Assembly (NCBI GenBank): GCA_020444475.1
Contig: JAHLKV010000001.1
Location: 682,001-746,000 of the forward strand
Origin: a bacterium
GTDB lineage: Bacteria > Zixibacteria > MSB-5A5 > GN15 > FEB-12
Reading direction: 5' to 3'
DNA: 64,000 nucleotides
Of the stretch, positions 33,427 through 43,385 are shown in pieces; the stretch's first letter is position 1; every line of letters begins with the position of its first letter. A program made the position numbers and the translations under genes. The notes beneath the pieces are model-generated. The model had not been told where the DNA came from. It saw only the letters and a program-made list of their open reading frames with translations, and made no database searches.

Positions 33427-34614
33427 ATGAAGAGAACCACAACCATTGCTTCCGTGCTCGGTGTCGTGCTGACGGGGTCTATACTTGCCGTCCTGGCGCC
33501 ACCGCAGTCGGCCGAGGCAATCCCGGCGTTCGCCCGCAAGTATCGTATGTCGTGTACGACCTGTCATGCTCCGTTCCCGAAGTTGAAGGCGTATGGCGAT
33601 GAGTTCGCCGGGAACGGGTTCGTGCTGCAGGATCAGGACGCGCCCCGGTACTACGTTGAGACCGGCGATGAAGACCTCGACCTGATTCGCGAGATCCAGG
33701 CGGCTTTTCGCATGGAAGGTTTCATCAAACACGAAACGCGGACCGACAAGGAGGTCGATTTCACGGCGCCGTATAACCTGAAGTTTCTCTCGGGCGGGGC
33801 GCTGACCAAAAACGTCGCGTATTACTTCTACTTCTTCTTCAGTGAGAGAGGTGAAGTAGCGGGAATCGAGGATGCGTTTGTGATGTTTAACGACCTTGGC
33901 AATATTGACTGGGACGTATACGTCGGTCAGTTCCAGGTCTCCGACCCCCTCTTCAAACGGGAGCTTCGCCTTACCTATCAGGACTACCAGGTGTACCGCA
34001 TGAAACCCGGTGATTCGCGGATCAATCTGACCTACGACCGGGGGATTATGACCACCCTGGGGTTCGATACCGGTCCCGGATTTGTGTTTCAGATTCTCAA
34101 CGGGAGCGGGATAGGCGCGGCCGACGAAGACCGTGTGTATGACAACGATAAGTACAAAAACTTCGCCGGCCATATCTCGCAGGACATCCTGGATATAGCT
34201 AATGTCGGTTTCTTCGGCTATTATGGCAAGGAGCTGGCCGACGGTTATACCAACGAGTTGTGGGTACTGGGTCCGAATGGTACGATCGGGAACGATAAGA
34301 TCGAACTAAATGCGCAGTACATGTTCCGCCGCGATGATAATCCGTGGTTCACGGCCACCAAGCCATCGGACCTGATCGACACCGAGGGCGGTCTCGCCGA
34401 GCTGATCTACATGCCGGACGGCGATCGCAGCCGCTGGTATGCGACGGCACTGTACAACTGGGTTGACTCTGATGACGATAATCAGGACTATGAGCGCATT
34501 ACCGGGCATGTCGGCTGGGTGCTGCGTACCAACTTCCGCCTGATCGCCGAGAACACGTACGATATTGAAGAAGAAGAGAACGAGTTTCTCGTAGGCTTCA
34601 TTTCGGCCTTCTAG
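33427..34614 (+). CDS. Fused monohaem cytochrome-porin (Cyc2-like)
   Basis: 395 residues from ATG 33427 (AGGAGG 10 nt upstream). Signal peptide MKRTTTIASVLGVVLTGSILAVLAPPQSAEA. It is followed at once by IPAFARKYRMSCTTCHAPFPKLKAYGDEFAGNGF, with one haem site (C43, C46, H47), the arrangement of Cyc2-type and related outer-membrane cytochrome-porins. The remainder (about 330 residues) has alternating hydrophobic and polar strands (KNVAYYFYFFFSERGEVAGIEDAFVMF, WYATALYNWVD) and ends in Phe after FLVGFISA, the usual BAM recognition end. A barrel of roughly 14-16 strands with a haem plug is expected. It probably carries electrons through the outer membrane to or from the pentahaem cytochrome encoded just before it. 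The direction and substrate cannot be told. A plain porin-like protein with a structural haem is the alternative. Confidence 0.75.
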   Translation: MKRTTTIASVLGVVLTGSILAVLAPPQSAEAIPAFARKYRMSCTTCHAPFPKLKAYGDEFAGNGFVLQDQDAPRYYVETGDEDLDLIREIQAAFRMEGFIKHETRTDKEVDFTAPYNLKFLSGGALTKNVAYYFYFFFSERGEVAGIEDAFVMFNDLGNIDWDVYVGQFQVSDPLFKRELRLTYQDYQVYRMKPGDSRINLTYDRGIMTTLGFDTGPGFVFQILNGSGIGAADEDRVYDNDKYKNFAGHISQDILDIANVGFFGYYGKELADGYTNELWVLGPNGTIGNDKIELNAQYMFRRDDNPWFTATKPSDLIDTEGGLAELIYMPDGDRSRWYATALYNWVDSDDDNQDYERITGHVGWVLRTNFRLIAENTYDIEEEENEFLVGFISAF

Positions 34615-34637
34615 TCGACTCGGGATAAGATATGGAC

Positions 34638-34672
34638 GGGCGGTCCCGCGAAGTGGGATCGCCCGATTTTTT
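34638..34672 (+). terminator. Rho-independent terminator of the cytochrome operon
   Basis: GGGCGGTCCC (34638-34647) pairs with GGGATCGCCC (34655-34664) through one G-T, followed by GA and six T. Confidence 0.9.
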
Positions 34673-34751
34673 GTTGTCCGGCGCCCCGTTTGGCCTTTTC
34701 CTATGTTCGGTCGGTGAAACCAATTGCGACTTGACTCGGATTGCGAAGCGT

Positions 34752-36767
34752 ATGACTCAAATACCTCTGTTGCAGGACATACTGGTCATTTTCGGCGTGG
34801 CGATCGCTGTGCTGGTGGTATGCCATCGTGTCAAGATCCCCCCCATTGTCGGCTATCTCCTCACCGGCGTGTTGATCGGCCCGTACGGGCTGAAATTCGT
34901 CAGCTCGGTCCACGAAGTGGAGGCGCTGGCCGAAATCGGCATTATCCTGCTGCTTTTCACTATCGGGATCGAGTTCTCTTTCCGCGAGCTGTTGCGCGCG
35001 CGGAAGGCGGTCCTCCTGGGAGGCACGCTCCAGGTGGTGTGCACTATCGCTGCAACCTATCTGGTAATGTGGTACCTTGGCGAAGGGCGGACCGAGGCGG
35101 TTTTTATGGGCTTCCTGATCGCACTCAGCTCGACGGCAATCGTGCTTCGAGGACTTCAGGAACGAGCCGAGATAACCACTCCGCACGGACGGGTGATTCT
35201 GTCCGTCCTGATCTTCCAGGACATCGTGATTATCCCCATGATGATATTCACACCGCTGATGGCCGAGGGTTCCGGGGACATCACGGGCACCCTCCTGACA
35301 CTCCTGGCGAAAGTAGTCCTGATAATCGGACTGGTGATTCTCGGCGCCCGCTATGTGGTGCCGAACCTGCTCTTCCAGATCACCCGCACGCGTTCCCGTG
35401 AGTTATTCCTGCTGGCCATCGTGGTGATCTGCATGGCTGTTGCCTGGGGGACAAATACGCTCGGGCTGTCTCTTGGCCTGGGGGCGTTTCTCGCCGGACT
35501 GATCATCTCCGATTCGGAGTACAGCCATCAGGCGCTGGAAGGTGTCCTGCCGTTCAAGGATGTTTTCAACAGCTTCTTTTTCGTGTCGGTGGGGATGCTG
35601 TTGGACACGTCGTTCCTGATCTCACAACCGCTGCTCATTATCGGCGTTACAGTTGCCGTCTACGCGGCCAAGTCGCTGATTGCCGGGGGGGTATCGCTGT
35701 TGCTCGGCCTGTCGGCAAGATCCGCGGTGATAGCAGGACTCTCGCTCGGTCAGGTCGGAGAGTTTTCGTTTATCCTCTCTCGGGTGGGAGTCGAGTACGG
35801 CCTCCTTCAGGGAGACACGTATCAGACGTTTATCGCGGTGTCGATCTTCTCGATGGCGGCCACGCCGTTTGTAACCATTCTCTCTCCTCGGGTCGCCGAT
35901 GCGGTCAGGGACTGGCCGTTCTTCCAGCGGTTCAAGGACGGCGCCTATCGCGGGCTGGCCGACGAAACATCGAACGGCACCGCTTCGCTGCGAGACCATC
36001 TCGTCATTATCGGATTCGGCGTCAACGGCCAGAATATCGCCCGGGTAGCGCGAAGCGCCAGCATACCGTACGTCATCGTGGAAATGAACCCGGATACGGT
36101 GAAGCGGTGTCGTGAGCAGGGGGAACCGATCTCCTACGGCGATGCCACCAGTGCGGCAGTGCTTGATCAGGCTCATGTAAGCGATGCGCGAGTGGTGGTG
36201 GTGGCGATCTCCGATCCCAGCGCGACCCGAAATATAGCAGCCGCTGTCCGCAAGCGATCGGAGCGTCTGCGGTTGATTGTGCGGACGAGATTCGTAGCCG
36301 AGGTGGGACCGCTCGAGGTGCTGGGCGCCGATGAAGTGATTCCTGAGGAATTCGAGACATCGGTAGAGATATTCACGCGCGTGCTCAGCCACTATTTGGT
36401 GCCACGGGATGAAATCGAGCGTTTCACGCGCGAAGTACGGTCGCACAGCTACGAGATGCTCCGATCGCAATCAACTTCTCGACAGACGCTTCGTGACCTG
36501 GAGCTGAGCATCCCGGAACTGCGGATCGAGTCCGTTCGCGTGCCGGAAGCGTCGTCGGTGGTTGACCGCAGCCTGGCACAGATTGATTTGCGGGCGCAGT
36601 GCGGCGTGACGCTGGTAGCGATTGCCAGAAACGGCAAGGTGATCGCGAACCCCTCGGGCTCGGATCACCTTCATGCCAACGATCTGTTGTATCTGCTCGG
36701 CCCTTCCGAGGCTATCACGCGGGCCGAGTCACTCGTGACCGGCCGAGCAGAAAAGAGAGAAGACTAG
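34752..36767 (+). CDS. CPA2-family cation/proton antiporter with TrkA domains (KefB-like)
   Basis: 671 residues from ATG 34752; in-frame codons further upstream run through the preceding terminator, so they are not used. Residues about 10-385 are the Na+/H+ exchanger domain with a dozen helices (PIVGYLLTGVLIGPYGL, LLFTIGIEFSFREL, ALSSTAIVL, ILIFQDIVIIPMM-like block, LGLSLGLGAFLAGLIIS). A TrkA-N Rossmann domain follows (HLVIIGFGVNGQNIARVARSASIPYVIVEMN, with GDATSAAVL). The last 80 residues form a TrkA-C domain (LRIESVRVPEASSVVDRSLAQIDLR). It is expected to exchange K+ or Na+ for protons under nucleotide control. It appears monocistronic; the ribosome site is weak. Confidence 0.92.
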   Translation: MTQIPLLQDILVIFGVAIAVLVVCHRVKIPPIVGYLLTGVLIGPYGLKFVSSVHEVEALAEIGIILLLFTIGIEFSFRELLRARKAVLLGGTLQVVCTIAATYLVMWYLGEGRTEAVFMGFLIALSSTAIVLRGLQERAEITTPHGRVILSVLIFQDIVIIPMMIFTPLMAEGSGDITGTLLTLLAKVVLIIGLVILGARYVVPNLLFQITRTRSRELFLLAIVVICMAVAWGTNTLGLSLGLGAFLAGLIISDSEYSHQALEGVLPFKDVFNSFFFVSVGMLLDTSFLISQPLLIIGVTVAVYAAKSLIAGGVSLLLGLSARSAVIAGLSLGQVGEFSFILSRVGVEYGLLQGDTYQTFIAVSIFSMAATPFVTILSPRVADAVRDWPFFQRFKDGAYRGLADETSNGTASLRDHLVIIGFGVNGQNIARVARSASIPYVIVEMNPDTVKRCREQGEPISYGDATSAAVLDQAHVSDARVVVVAISDPSATRNIAAAVRKRSERLRLIVRTRFVAEVGPLEVLGADEVIPEEFETSVEIFTRVLSHYLVPRDEIERFTREVRSHSYEMLRSQSTSRQTLRDLELSIPELRIESVRVPEASSVVDRSLAQIDLRAQCGVTLVAIARNGKVIANPSGSDHLHANDLLYLLGPSEAITRAESLVTGRAEKRED

Positions 36768-36777
36768 CTTCTCTCCC

Positions 36778-39700
36778 CTATCTCAGGAGCAGCATCTTGC
36801 GGCTTTCCCGCGTCTCTCCGGCCGTCAGACGGTAGAAATAGACCCCCGACGACACCCTGTCGCCGCCATCCGAACGGCCATCCCACACCACCGAATATGA
36901 TCCTGCAGAGCGGTAATCTTCGAGCAATGTCCGCACTTTCTGGCCGAGGATGTTGAAGACCTCAATGCGGACATCACCGGCAGTCGGCAGACTGAATCGA
37001 ATGGTGGTGGTCGGGTTGAACGGGTTGGGATAGTTGGGCTCCAACTGGACGGTTGTCGGAAGCTCTGGTCCGTCACCACCGCCGGGAACATCGGTGGGCG
37101 TGTCGGCCGCATCCAGAAGCAGCCAGTCGACCAGCTCGCGGCTCTGGTTCGAGTTCATGACGTAGAAGTGGAAGCCAAAAACGTAGCGCAAGCTGGAGTC
37201 GGGATCGACACAGCGGATCCCTACCGTGCTGCCATCGACCAAGGAGCTTGCATAGGCGGCATCGAACTGGTAAATCGAGCTCACTGTCGAATTCTCAAGG
37301 TCGTCCGCCAGCTGATAGGCCTCGACAAAAGGAGGTGTCGAGAGATCCCACATTGACGAGATTGACCACGGCACCGAGGTTGTGCTTACCTCCAATGTAG
37401 GCAAGCCATCTACTTCCGGTAGTGCTCGCACGAAACCGGTTAGCGTGTCGCTGCACGGCAGATTGGGGCTGCAGTACCGGGGCCCCTGGTAGAACATAGA
37501 GTCTATACCAAATGTGCGAACCCACTGACGGTCGACGGGCCGCCATTCTCCCGGCATATTCAGCGATTCGGAAAAGCTGTAGTCAAAGCCGTGCGTTGAG
37601 CCGAACACCGCCACCTTTCGACCGGCGCGAGAGAAGAACTCCAGGACTTTGTCGTACTGACCAAGCTCATCGCCGTATGTCGGAAGCTCTTTGTCATCGA
37701 GAATGATAAGGCGGTACTGCAGCGCCTCATACAAGTCAGGGCAGGCGTTGTCCCAAAGGGGATCGCAATCGCTCATGTATATAGAGTCGTACATATTAAC
37801 GATGCCATAGTCAAGTCCCGCCAGAGTGCGGTCGTAAAAGGCGACTACGGAATCATAGTAATTGAACATGCCGACATAGGTATTGGTCGTCAACACGAGT
37901 ACGTCTTTGCTCGGTATGGGTGCCAGAACAACTGAGACCTGGTTTGAGTAGACTGACTCGAAACCGTTGGAGTCCACCGATGCTACGACGTAGGTGCCAA
38001 TATTGAGCGGCGAGGAGTCGTCGAAGTACGTTGCGGTCTTGTCGGCGGTGCCGATCGGGGTCATGGCATGGTAATAGTAAGTCGTGCCATCGACCTGGAA
38101 GTTGTCCAACGGCGGAATTACGCTGTTCGTCTGACCTTCGTCATAGTAAGCGTGGTATGGCCAGCCGGTCTGGCTGCTGTCGGCAATGCGATAAATCGCA
38201 AAGTGATCGATGCCGGCAGTCTCATCAACAGTCCACGAGATTCGCGCGGGGGAACCTTCGACAACAAACGGATCGATCGATGCAACCGGCGCTGCCGGGC
38301 GGAGGACATCGCGCAAGAAAACCGGCTCCGATAACGCACCGTAACCGGAGACCATGACGTGCGACATGCGAACCGCGTAGCCTGTCCCCGTCGCAAGCCC
38401 ATGGAGCACGAAGGAATCCTGGTCCGCAAACAGGTCATCGCTGCCGGCTTCGGCACGGGTCCACCACGGCGGGATGGCGCCCGGATACGGGAAAGAATCG
38501 CTGGGTTGAATAGACTCGAGTTTCAGATTGTAGCCGAGGATATTGGACAGTACCCACGGATCCCATCGGACGACCGCACTGTCTCCACCCAGCGCCTGAA
38601 TACTCACGCCCGCCACCGGCAGATTTGGATCCAGAAGCGAGGCGCCGAACAACTCGGCAGCATCGGCACTGGCGACAAATCGATCAAGCTGGAGATTCGC
38701 GAGATACTGCACCGGATCGTAGCTTCCGTACATAAGATTGTCCCCGGCGTTGTTCGGATCGACATGGATAGAGTCCGCCGTAAACAGTGCAAACTGGAGG
38801 CGAAGGTGTGCGTTAGGTGGCAGTTCGATCGGGCCGTGCGACAGCAGGAACCTGGTATCTGCACCATCAGCAAAACTTTGTGCCAGTGCCTGGTTCGGAG
38901 CTATCCAGACGGGGTCTGTTGGCAAAATCGCGGCGGTGAAAACCTGGTCGAAGTCACTCGACGCGCGGCTCATCAGGTAGTACTTGTTGGCGTCACCCTC
39001 GGGTGTGCCGGATCCACCAGTCAAATAGTCGCGGTACTCATCCTTCCTCATCGGGCCGTAATCTGCGTCCGGATATTCACTTGATACCCACCAATTGAAT
39101 TTCGTGGTCGCCGATGGCTCCGATGAGGAGAGGAGTTTTGCACCCACGCCCCTAACCGGGCTCATACCGCTGAAGCTGCCGGCCACCGGTTCACCATCGT
39201 TGTCAATAATGTACGCGATCCCACTGGCGGGAAGATACCCGGCAAGATCGTCTCCTGCCGTTTCCCAATTGAGAGGATGATATGCATCGCCATCAACATA
39301 AAGCGCCACATAGCCGTCATGAATCGAATCGCTGCCCATATTCGTGATGACGGCGTCGTAGAGGACGAAATTTTCATCACCGGGCAGGTCCGATGCATAT
39401 CCACGCATGGCGATCTTGAGATTCATGGGCAAATGCGGACGACCGAAATAGTCGCCCGGTACGCCGGCGGTCAGCGTATCGGTGAATTCGCCGCGGAACG
39501 CAGACCCCGTGGGGGTCTCGCAGGGTCGTATTGAGGCGAAACCGGCCGCCGGATCTAGCGGCGGGTACATCTCTCGCACACTCTGCCAGCCGTCAATACC
39601 AACCGACACCAGCGTATCGCGGCCGACGACCCCTCCAATCCAAATGGCGCCGACAAAGAGGTACTCAATATCAATGCCCGGCGGAGACTCAAATCCGGCA

Positions 39701-39999
39701 CACGGCCACGGGAGAGCGCTGCATTCCCATTCGCACGGCATACCATCCGATATGCCAAAGGTGCCAAATGACGTTAAGCCGGTGATGATGGAACTGGTCT
39801 GAAGCACGCCAGCGCAGACCGGCCACGTTAGCGGCAAATTATCCGGCGATAGTGAGATAGTGTTGGCGGCGTTGCTCCTTAGCGGCGCGGTCGGAGACTC
39901 CGGTCCCTTGAGGTCCGCCGAGCGAGCCGATACGAGCGAAGCGGAAAGAAGCATGGTGATCAGGAAGATCACGACGGAAGTGATTATACGTTTTTTCAT
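36778..39999 (-). CDS. Large secreted protein with FN3-like domains and C-terminal sorting domain
   Basis: 1,073 residues. GGGGAGGG precedes ATG 39999. Signal peptide MKKRIITSVVIFLITMLLSASLVSA. Residues about 30-450 form an unfamiliar region rich in Asp/Gly/Tyr (VALYVDGDAYHPLNWETAGDD) that suggests Ca-binding beta structure. Fibronectin-III-like segments lie near 461 and 560 (VSIQALGGDSAVVRWDPW; PARISWTVDETAGIDHFAIYRI). From about 697 comes an alpha/beta domain starting KDVLVLTTNTYVGMFNYYDSVVAFYDRTL. The last 90 residues are the FlgD-like module (NYPNPFNPTTTIRFSLP, FNILGQKVRTLLED, WDGRSDGGDRVSSGVYFYRL, KMLLLR). The same architecture is common in candidate-phylum exoproteins; some are peptidases, but I see no catalytic motif. 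Confidence 0.8.
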   Translation of the reverse strand: MKKRIITSVVIFLITMLLSASLVSARSADLKGPESPTAPLRSNAANTISLSPDNLPLTWPVCAGVLQTSSIITGLTSFGTFGISDGMPCEWECSALPWPCAGFESPPGIDIEYLFVGAIWIGGVVGRDTLVSVGIDGWQSVREMYPPLDPAAGFASIRPCETPTGSAFRGEFTDTLTAGVPGDYFGRPHLPMNLKIAMRGYASDLPGDENFVLYDAVITNMGSDSIHDGYVALYVDGDAYHPLNWETAGDDLAGYLPASGIAYIIDNDGEPVAGSFSGMSPVRGVGAKLLSSSEPSATTKFNWWVSSEYPDADYGPMRKDEYRDYLTGGSGTPEGDANKYYLMSRASSDFDQVFTAAILPTDPVWIAPNQALAQSFADGADTRFLLSHGPIELPPNAHLRLQFALFTADSIHVDPNNAGDNLMYGSYDPVQYLANLQLDRFVASADAAELFGASLLDPNLPVAGVSIQALGGDSAVVRWDPWVLSNILGYNLKLESIQPSDSFPYPGAIPPWWTRAEAGSDDLFADQDSFVLHGLATGTGYAVRMSHVMVSGYGALSEPVFLRDVLRPAAPVASIDPFVVEGSPARISWTVDETAGIDHFAIYRIADSSQTGWPYHAYYDEGQTNSVIPPLDNFQVDGTTYYYHAMTPIGTADKTATYFDDSSPLNIGTYVVASVDSNGFESVYSNQVSVVLAPIPSKDVLVLTTNTYVGMFNYYDSVVAFYDRTLAGLDYGIVNMYDSIYMSDCDPLWDNACPDLYEALQYRLIILDDKELPTYGDELGQYDKVLEFFSRAGRKVAVFGSTHGFDYSFSESLNMPGEWRPVDRQWVRTFGIDSMFYQGPRYCSPNLPCSDTLTGFVRALPEVDGLPTLEVSTTSVPWSISSMWDLSTPPFVEAYQLADDLENSTVSSIYQFDAAYASSLVDGSTVGIRCVDPDSSLRYVFGFHFYVMNSNQSRELVDWLLLDAADTPTDVPGGGDGPELPTTVQLEPNYPNPFNPTTTIRFSLPTAGDVRIEVFNILGQKVRTLLEDYRSAGSYSVVWDGRSDGGDRVSSGVYFYRLTAGETRESRKMLLLR

Positions 40000-40236
40000 C
40001 GACCCTCCCCTTGCCGGGAGGTATCCCGACGGGTCATCTACATGTGTTTGGCTTTATTGCTGACAATATACCTGATCTGAAGGGATGCGCAAGTCGTGGA
40101 CATCACAGTCTATTACGGCTGGAGGCTCCTCGCGGAACCTCCAACCTCCCCTCCGGACGGCGCCCCTCGCGTTGTGCTACCTATCGACGCCGCCCGCTGG
40201 GACACGGTCCGATATCCAGGACACCGTCCGCGCCGC

Positions 40237-41157
40237 TCATTTGACAAGCATCATCTTCTTCGTCCGCTGCTGATCGTTTGTCGCCAGGCGATAGAAGTAG
40301 ACACCCGAGGCTACCTTCCCGCCGCCATCAGAGCGGCCGTCCCATTCTATCGCGTGCAGTCCTGGCGGAAGGTTGTCGTTGACCAGCGTGGTGACCACCT
40401 GCCCCAGCACGTTGAGTACTTCGAGGCTGACCTCGGTTTGCTCCGGCAGGCTGAACTCAATCGTTGTAGTTGGATTAAACGGATTGGGATAGTTCTGCGC
40501 GAGCTCGACTGTCGTCGGCAGCGCGAGGGTATCGAGTTTGGCGGCGCTGGAATCGGCCGATTCCTCAACCGGGTTCGTGTCGGGTCCCGTTTGGTCAGTG
40601 CATTCATCGATCGGGACGCCATCGACGATATAGCTGACCTCGCAGGCACGCGTACCACGGATGAAGACTTCGCCCTGGGTGTTGGTCTGAACTCCGGCGA
40701 CCTGATCAAGGAGTTCGTCGACACTTGTAAACTCACAAGAGCATTGTAGCCAGCAGGGTGGCAACTCATCGGGAAAGTAGATTCGATCTACTCTCCGTCC
40801 ACGGTCGAGTACCTCGACGTCCGGACTTAGTTCAGTTGGCATCAAGGATATGAACTCTATCGTGACCTCTGGACTATGCCACGTATACCATTCGGTCTCC
40901 ACGTCGTTGTATCCCTCCGCCCGGATACTGACTTCGTGCCTACCTGACGTCAGCTCGTCGAAACAAAAACTCCCTGCGGCATCGGTCGTCGTGGTCAGTC
41001 CGGTGCCAACGAGCGTGAGCGAGGCGCCGACGACAGGCCCCTGAGAAAAGATGTCACTGACGGTTCCTGCGATCGTGTATCTCTGCTGGTCGGCCTTTGC
41101 GCCAGCAATCAGGGCAAAAAACGCTACAAACAGATAGGTTCGAGTGTTGCGGGGCAT
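40237..41157 (-). CDS. Carboxypeptidase-regulatory plus TonB-plug-like protein with sorting domain
   Basis: 306 residues. GGGAGGTGG precedes ATG 41157. Signal peptide (YLFVAFFALIAGAKA). Residues about 25-105 are a carboxypeptidase-regulatory-like domain (YTIAGTVSDIFSQGPVVGASLTLVGTGLTTTTDAAGSFCFDEL). Residues about 135-185 match the plug of SusC/TonB-dependent receptors (FTSVDELLDQVAGVQTNTQGEVFIRGTRACEVSYIVDGVPID). Then, instead of a 600-residue beta-barrel, there is a short linker and the FlgD-like sorting module (NYPNPFNPTTTIEFSLP to KKMMLVK). Two cysteines (CWLQCSC) sit before the plug. The frame is continuous and ends properly, so it is a designed chimera, not a simple truncation. It may be a secreted decoy or partner of receptors. 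Function unknown. Confidence 0.75.
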   Translation of the reverse strand: MPRNTRTYLFVAFFALIAGAKADQQRYTIAGTVSDIFSQGPVVGASLTLVGTGLTTTTDAAGSFCFDELTSGRHEVSIRAEGYNDVETEWYTWHSPEVTIEFISLMPTELSPDVEVLDRGRRVDRIYFPDELPPCWLQCSCEFTSVDELLDQVAGVQTNTQGEVFIRGTRACEVSYIVDGVPIDECTDQTGPDTNPVEESADSSAAKLDTLALPTTVELAQNYPNPFNPTTTIEFSLPEQTEVSLEVLNVLGQVVTTLVNDNLPPGLHAIEWDGRSDGGGKVASGVYFYRLATNDQQRTKKMMLVK

Positions 41158-41406
41158 AATCCACCTCCCGGGTAAGATATTGATAGAGCATGTCTTGAGG
41201 GGATTCTACCTATGGGACGGGCGGGCGTGCCAAAGTGTTAAACTAAATCGTCCGAAAGCGAAGTTTTTTCTTGCCCAGACCCCTTGACGAATGAGCGGAA
41301 AAGAGGCTTCTTCGGAAACTATCGCCCCGAGTTCTGCGTTGCAGGGCGGTATGCAGGGACCCGATCCGCCGCAGCGGAGGTCCCCCGAAAGGAGCCGTGA
41401 AAGACT

Positions 41407-41496
41407 ATGACTTTGACCATTATATTGCTCGCCGCCGTACTGGCGGTGTTTGCCAGACTGGTATGGTGGGTGTCCAACCGTCCCACCGAGGACTGA
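41407..41496 (+). CDS. 29-residue single-helix membrane protein
   Basis: Translates as MTLTIILLAAVLAVFARLVWWV followed by SNRPTED. One hydrophobic helix with a short charged cytoplasmic or periplasmic tail. AAGGAG (41389-41394) lies 12 nt before ATG 41407, and a strong terminator follows 25 nt after the stop, so it has the look of a complete transcription unit. Size and form recall KdpF-like or other small membrane subunits, but no partner operon is adjacent. About 250 nt of leader precede it, containing GC-rich potential hairpins. Function unknown. Confidence 0.5.
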   Translation: MTLTIILLAAVLAVFARLVWWVSNRPTED

Positions 41497-41521
41497 CGCG
41501 GATATCAAGTCGAAAACGACA

Positions 41522-41554
41522 ACGGCCGGAGGCACTGAGAGCTCCGGCCGTTTT
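41522..41554. terminator. Bidirectional terminator
   Basis: ACGGCCGGAG (41522-41531) and CTCCGGCCGT (41542-41551), a perfect 10-bp stem, with TTTGCTTTG after it on the plus strand. It lies between the 29-residue ORF and the stop of the convergent SUF scaffold gene. Confidence 0.85.
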
Positions 41555-41578
41555 GCTTTGTCGGACAACCACCGAGGG

Positions 41579-42516
41579 TCAGCGGCTGAGCAGTCCGTTG
41601 ATGATAGTCTCCACGGCGTCGTCTTCAGTGAGCCCGCGCGACATGAGCGTCTCGAGCTGCTTGTTGTCGACACTGCCAATCGCCGCTTCGTGCGTCACAT
41701 GCGCTTTCGGGTTCTGAACATCGACAATCGGGACGGCCGTTGCGGTCCCCTGGTCCTGGACGATCTCCTTGCAGTCGACATGGCCGCGCGCGTACGGGGC
41801 GGTTGCGATCAGTTTGTTATAGACTTCGGCCCTGGCCTTCTCCCGAACGGCAATCTTCGAAGTCAGCACCCCCTTCGCCCTCTCCCCCACCAGGCGGGCG
41901 GTTTCGCTGATCTTGATGTAATCATCGGCTCTGCCGCTGATGCGTGCTGACATATCGAGCAGGCTGCGCGCCTCGCAGGTGGCGTCGTAGTCGATATCAA
42001 TCAACCCCACTCGCCCCTGGATCAGTTCGAACTCGGTCTGGAACAGGGCGTCAGGGCCGACTTCAACCATCGCCTTCGGATAGACCTTGACTCCCCCCGC
42101 CGGGCTGTGAACGTGCTTCTCGAAGTAGCGGTATTCGGCGCCTTCGCCGATACGTATGCGCGCATCCATGATGTGCTGGACATCGACCGCAAACGGGAAA
42201 ACACAGTGCGCCAACAGGGAGATTTTGGCGTGGGCCTCGATGGTGACATCCATGATGATCCGCTGGACGCCGCGCTCCGGGGTCATGCCGAAACAGAGGT
42301 GCACCGGCTTGGCGATCACGGTCCCCGCAGTGAGGGTCAGAGCCGCCTTGATACCGTCGTCAAGCTCCTTGACATCGACCTCAAGCCCGGGCAGGGCGTG
42401 CATACCGAGAACGTGGTTCTCGTTGATGATCAGGTGGGCGACCTCAGGATCGTCCAGCTCGTGCGGATTGCTCTGTGTGTAGCTGTAGAGATCGTTGATG
42501 ACGTTCAATTTCGTGC

Positions 42517-42520
<4 letters not shown>
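41579..42520 (-). CDS. sufB: SUF-type Fe-S cluster scaffold (minimal SufB/SmsB-like)
   Basis: 313 residues from ATG 42520, which overlaps the sufC stop by 4 nt (ATGA). SufB/SufD-family right-handed beta-helix scaffold for Fe-S assembly. The C-terminal core is clear: ARGHVDCKEIVQDQGTA with the conserved Cys, THEAAIGSVDNKQLETLMSRGLTEDDAVETIINGLL. It is shorter than proteobacterial SufB (about 480-495) and lacks its long N-terminal region. It keeps HEAAIG, as in the two-gene minimal systems of archaea and anaerobes. Together with SufC it would form a B2C2 scaffold; no sufD, sufS or sufE is adjacent. Cytoplasmic. It would serve the many Fe-S proteins here (hydrogenase, radical SAM). Confidence 0.88.
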
Positions 42521-43257
<737 letters not shown>

Positions 43258-43385
43258 AAACTGTCCTTTCCTCCCGTCGGTCGGCGGTCATCGGCTTCTC
43301 ATGGTGCAGACGCGACCGGCAGAACGGGGGTAATATAACCGAAAATCGAAGATCGCAGACACCTTTTTTGCAGGAGTTCGCCAAG

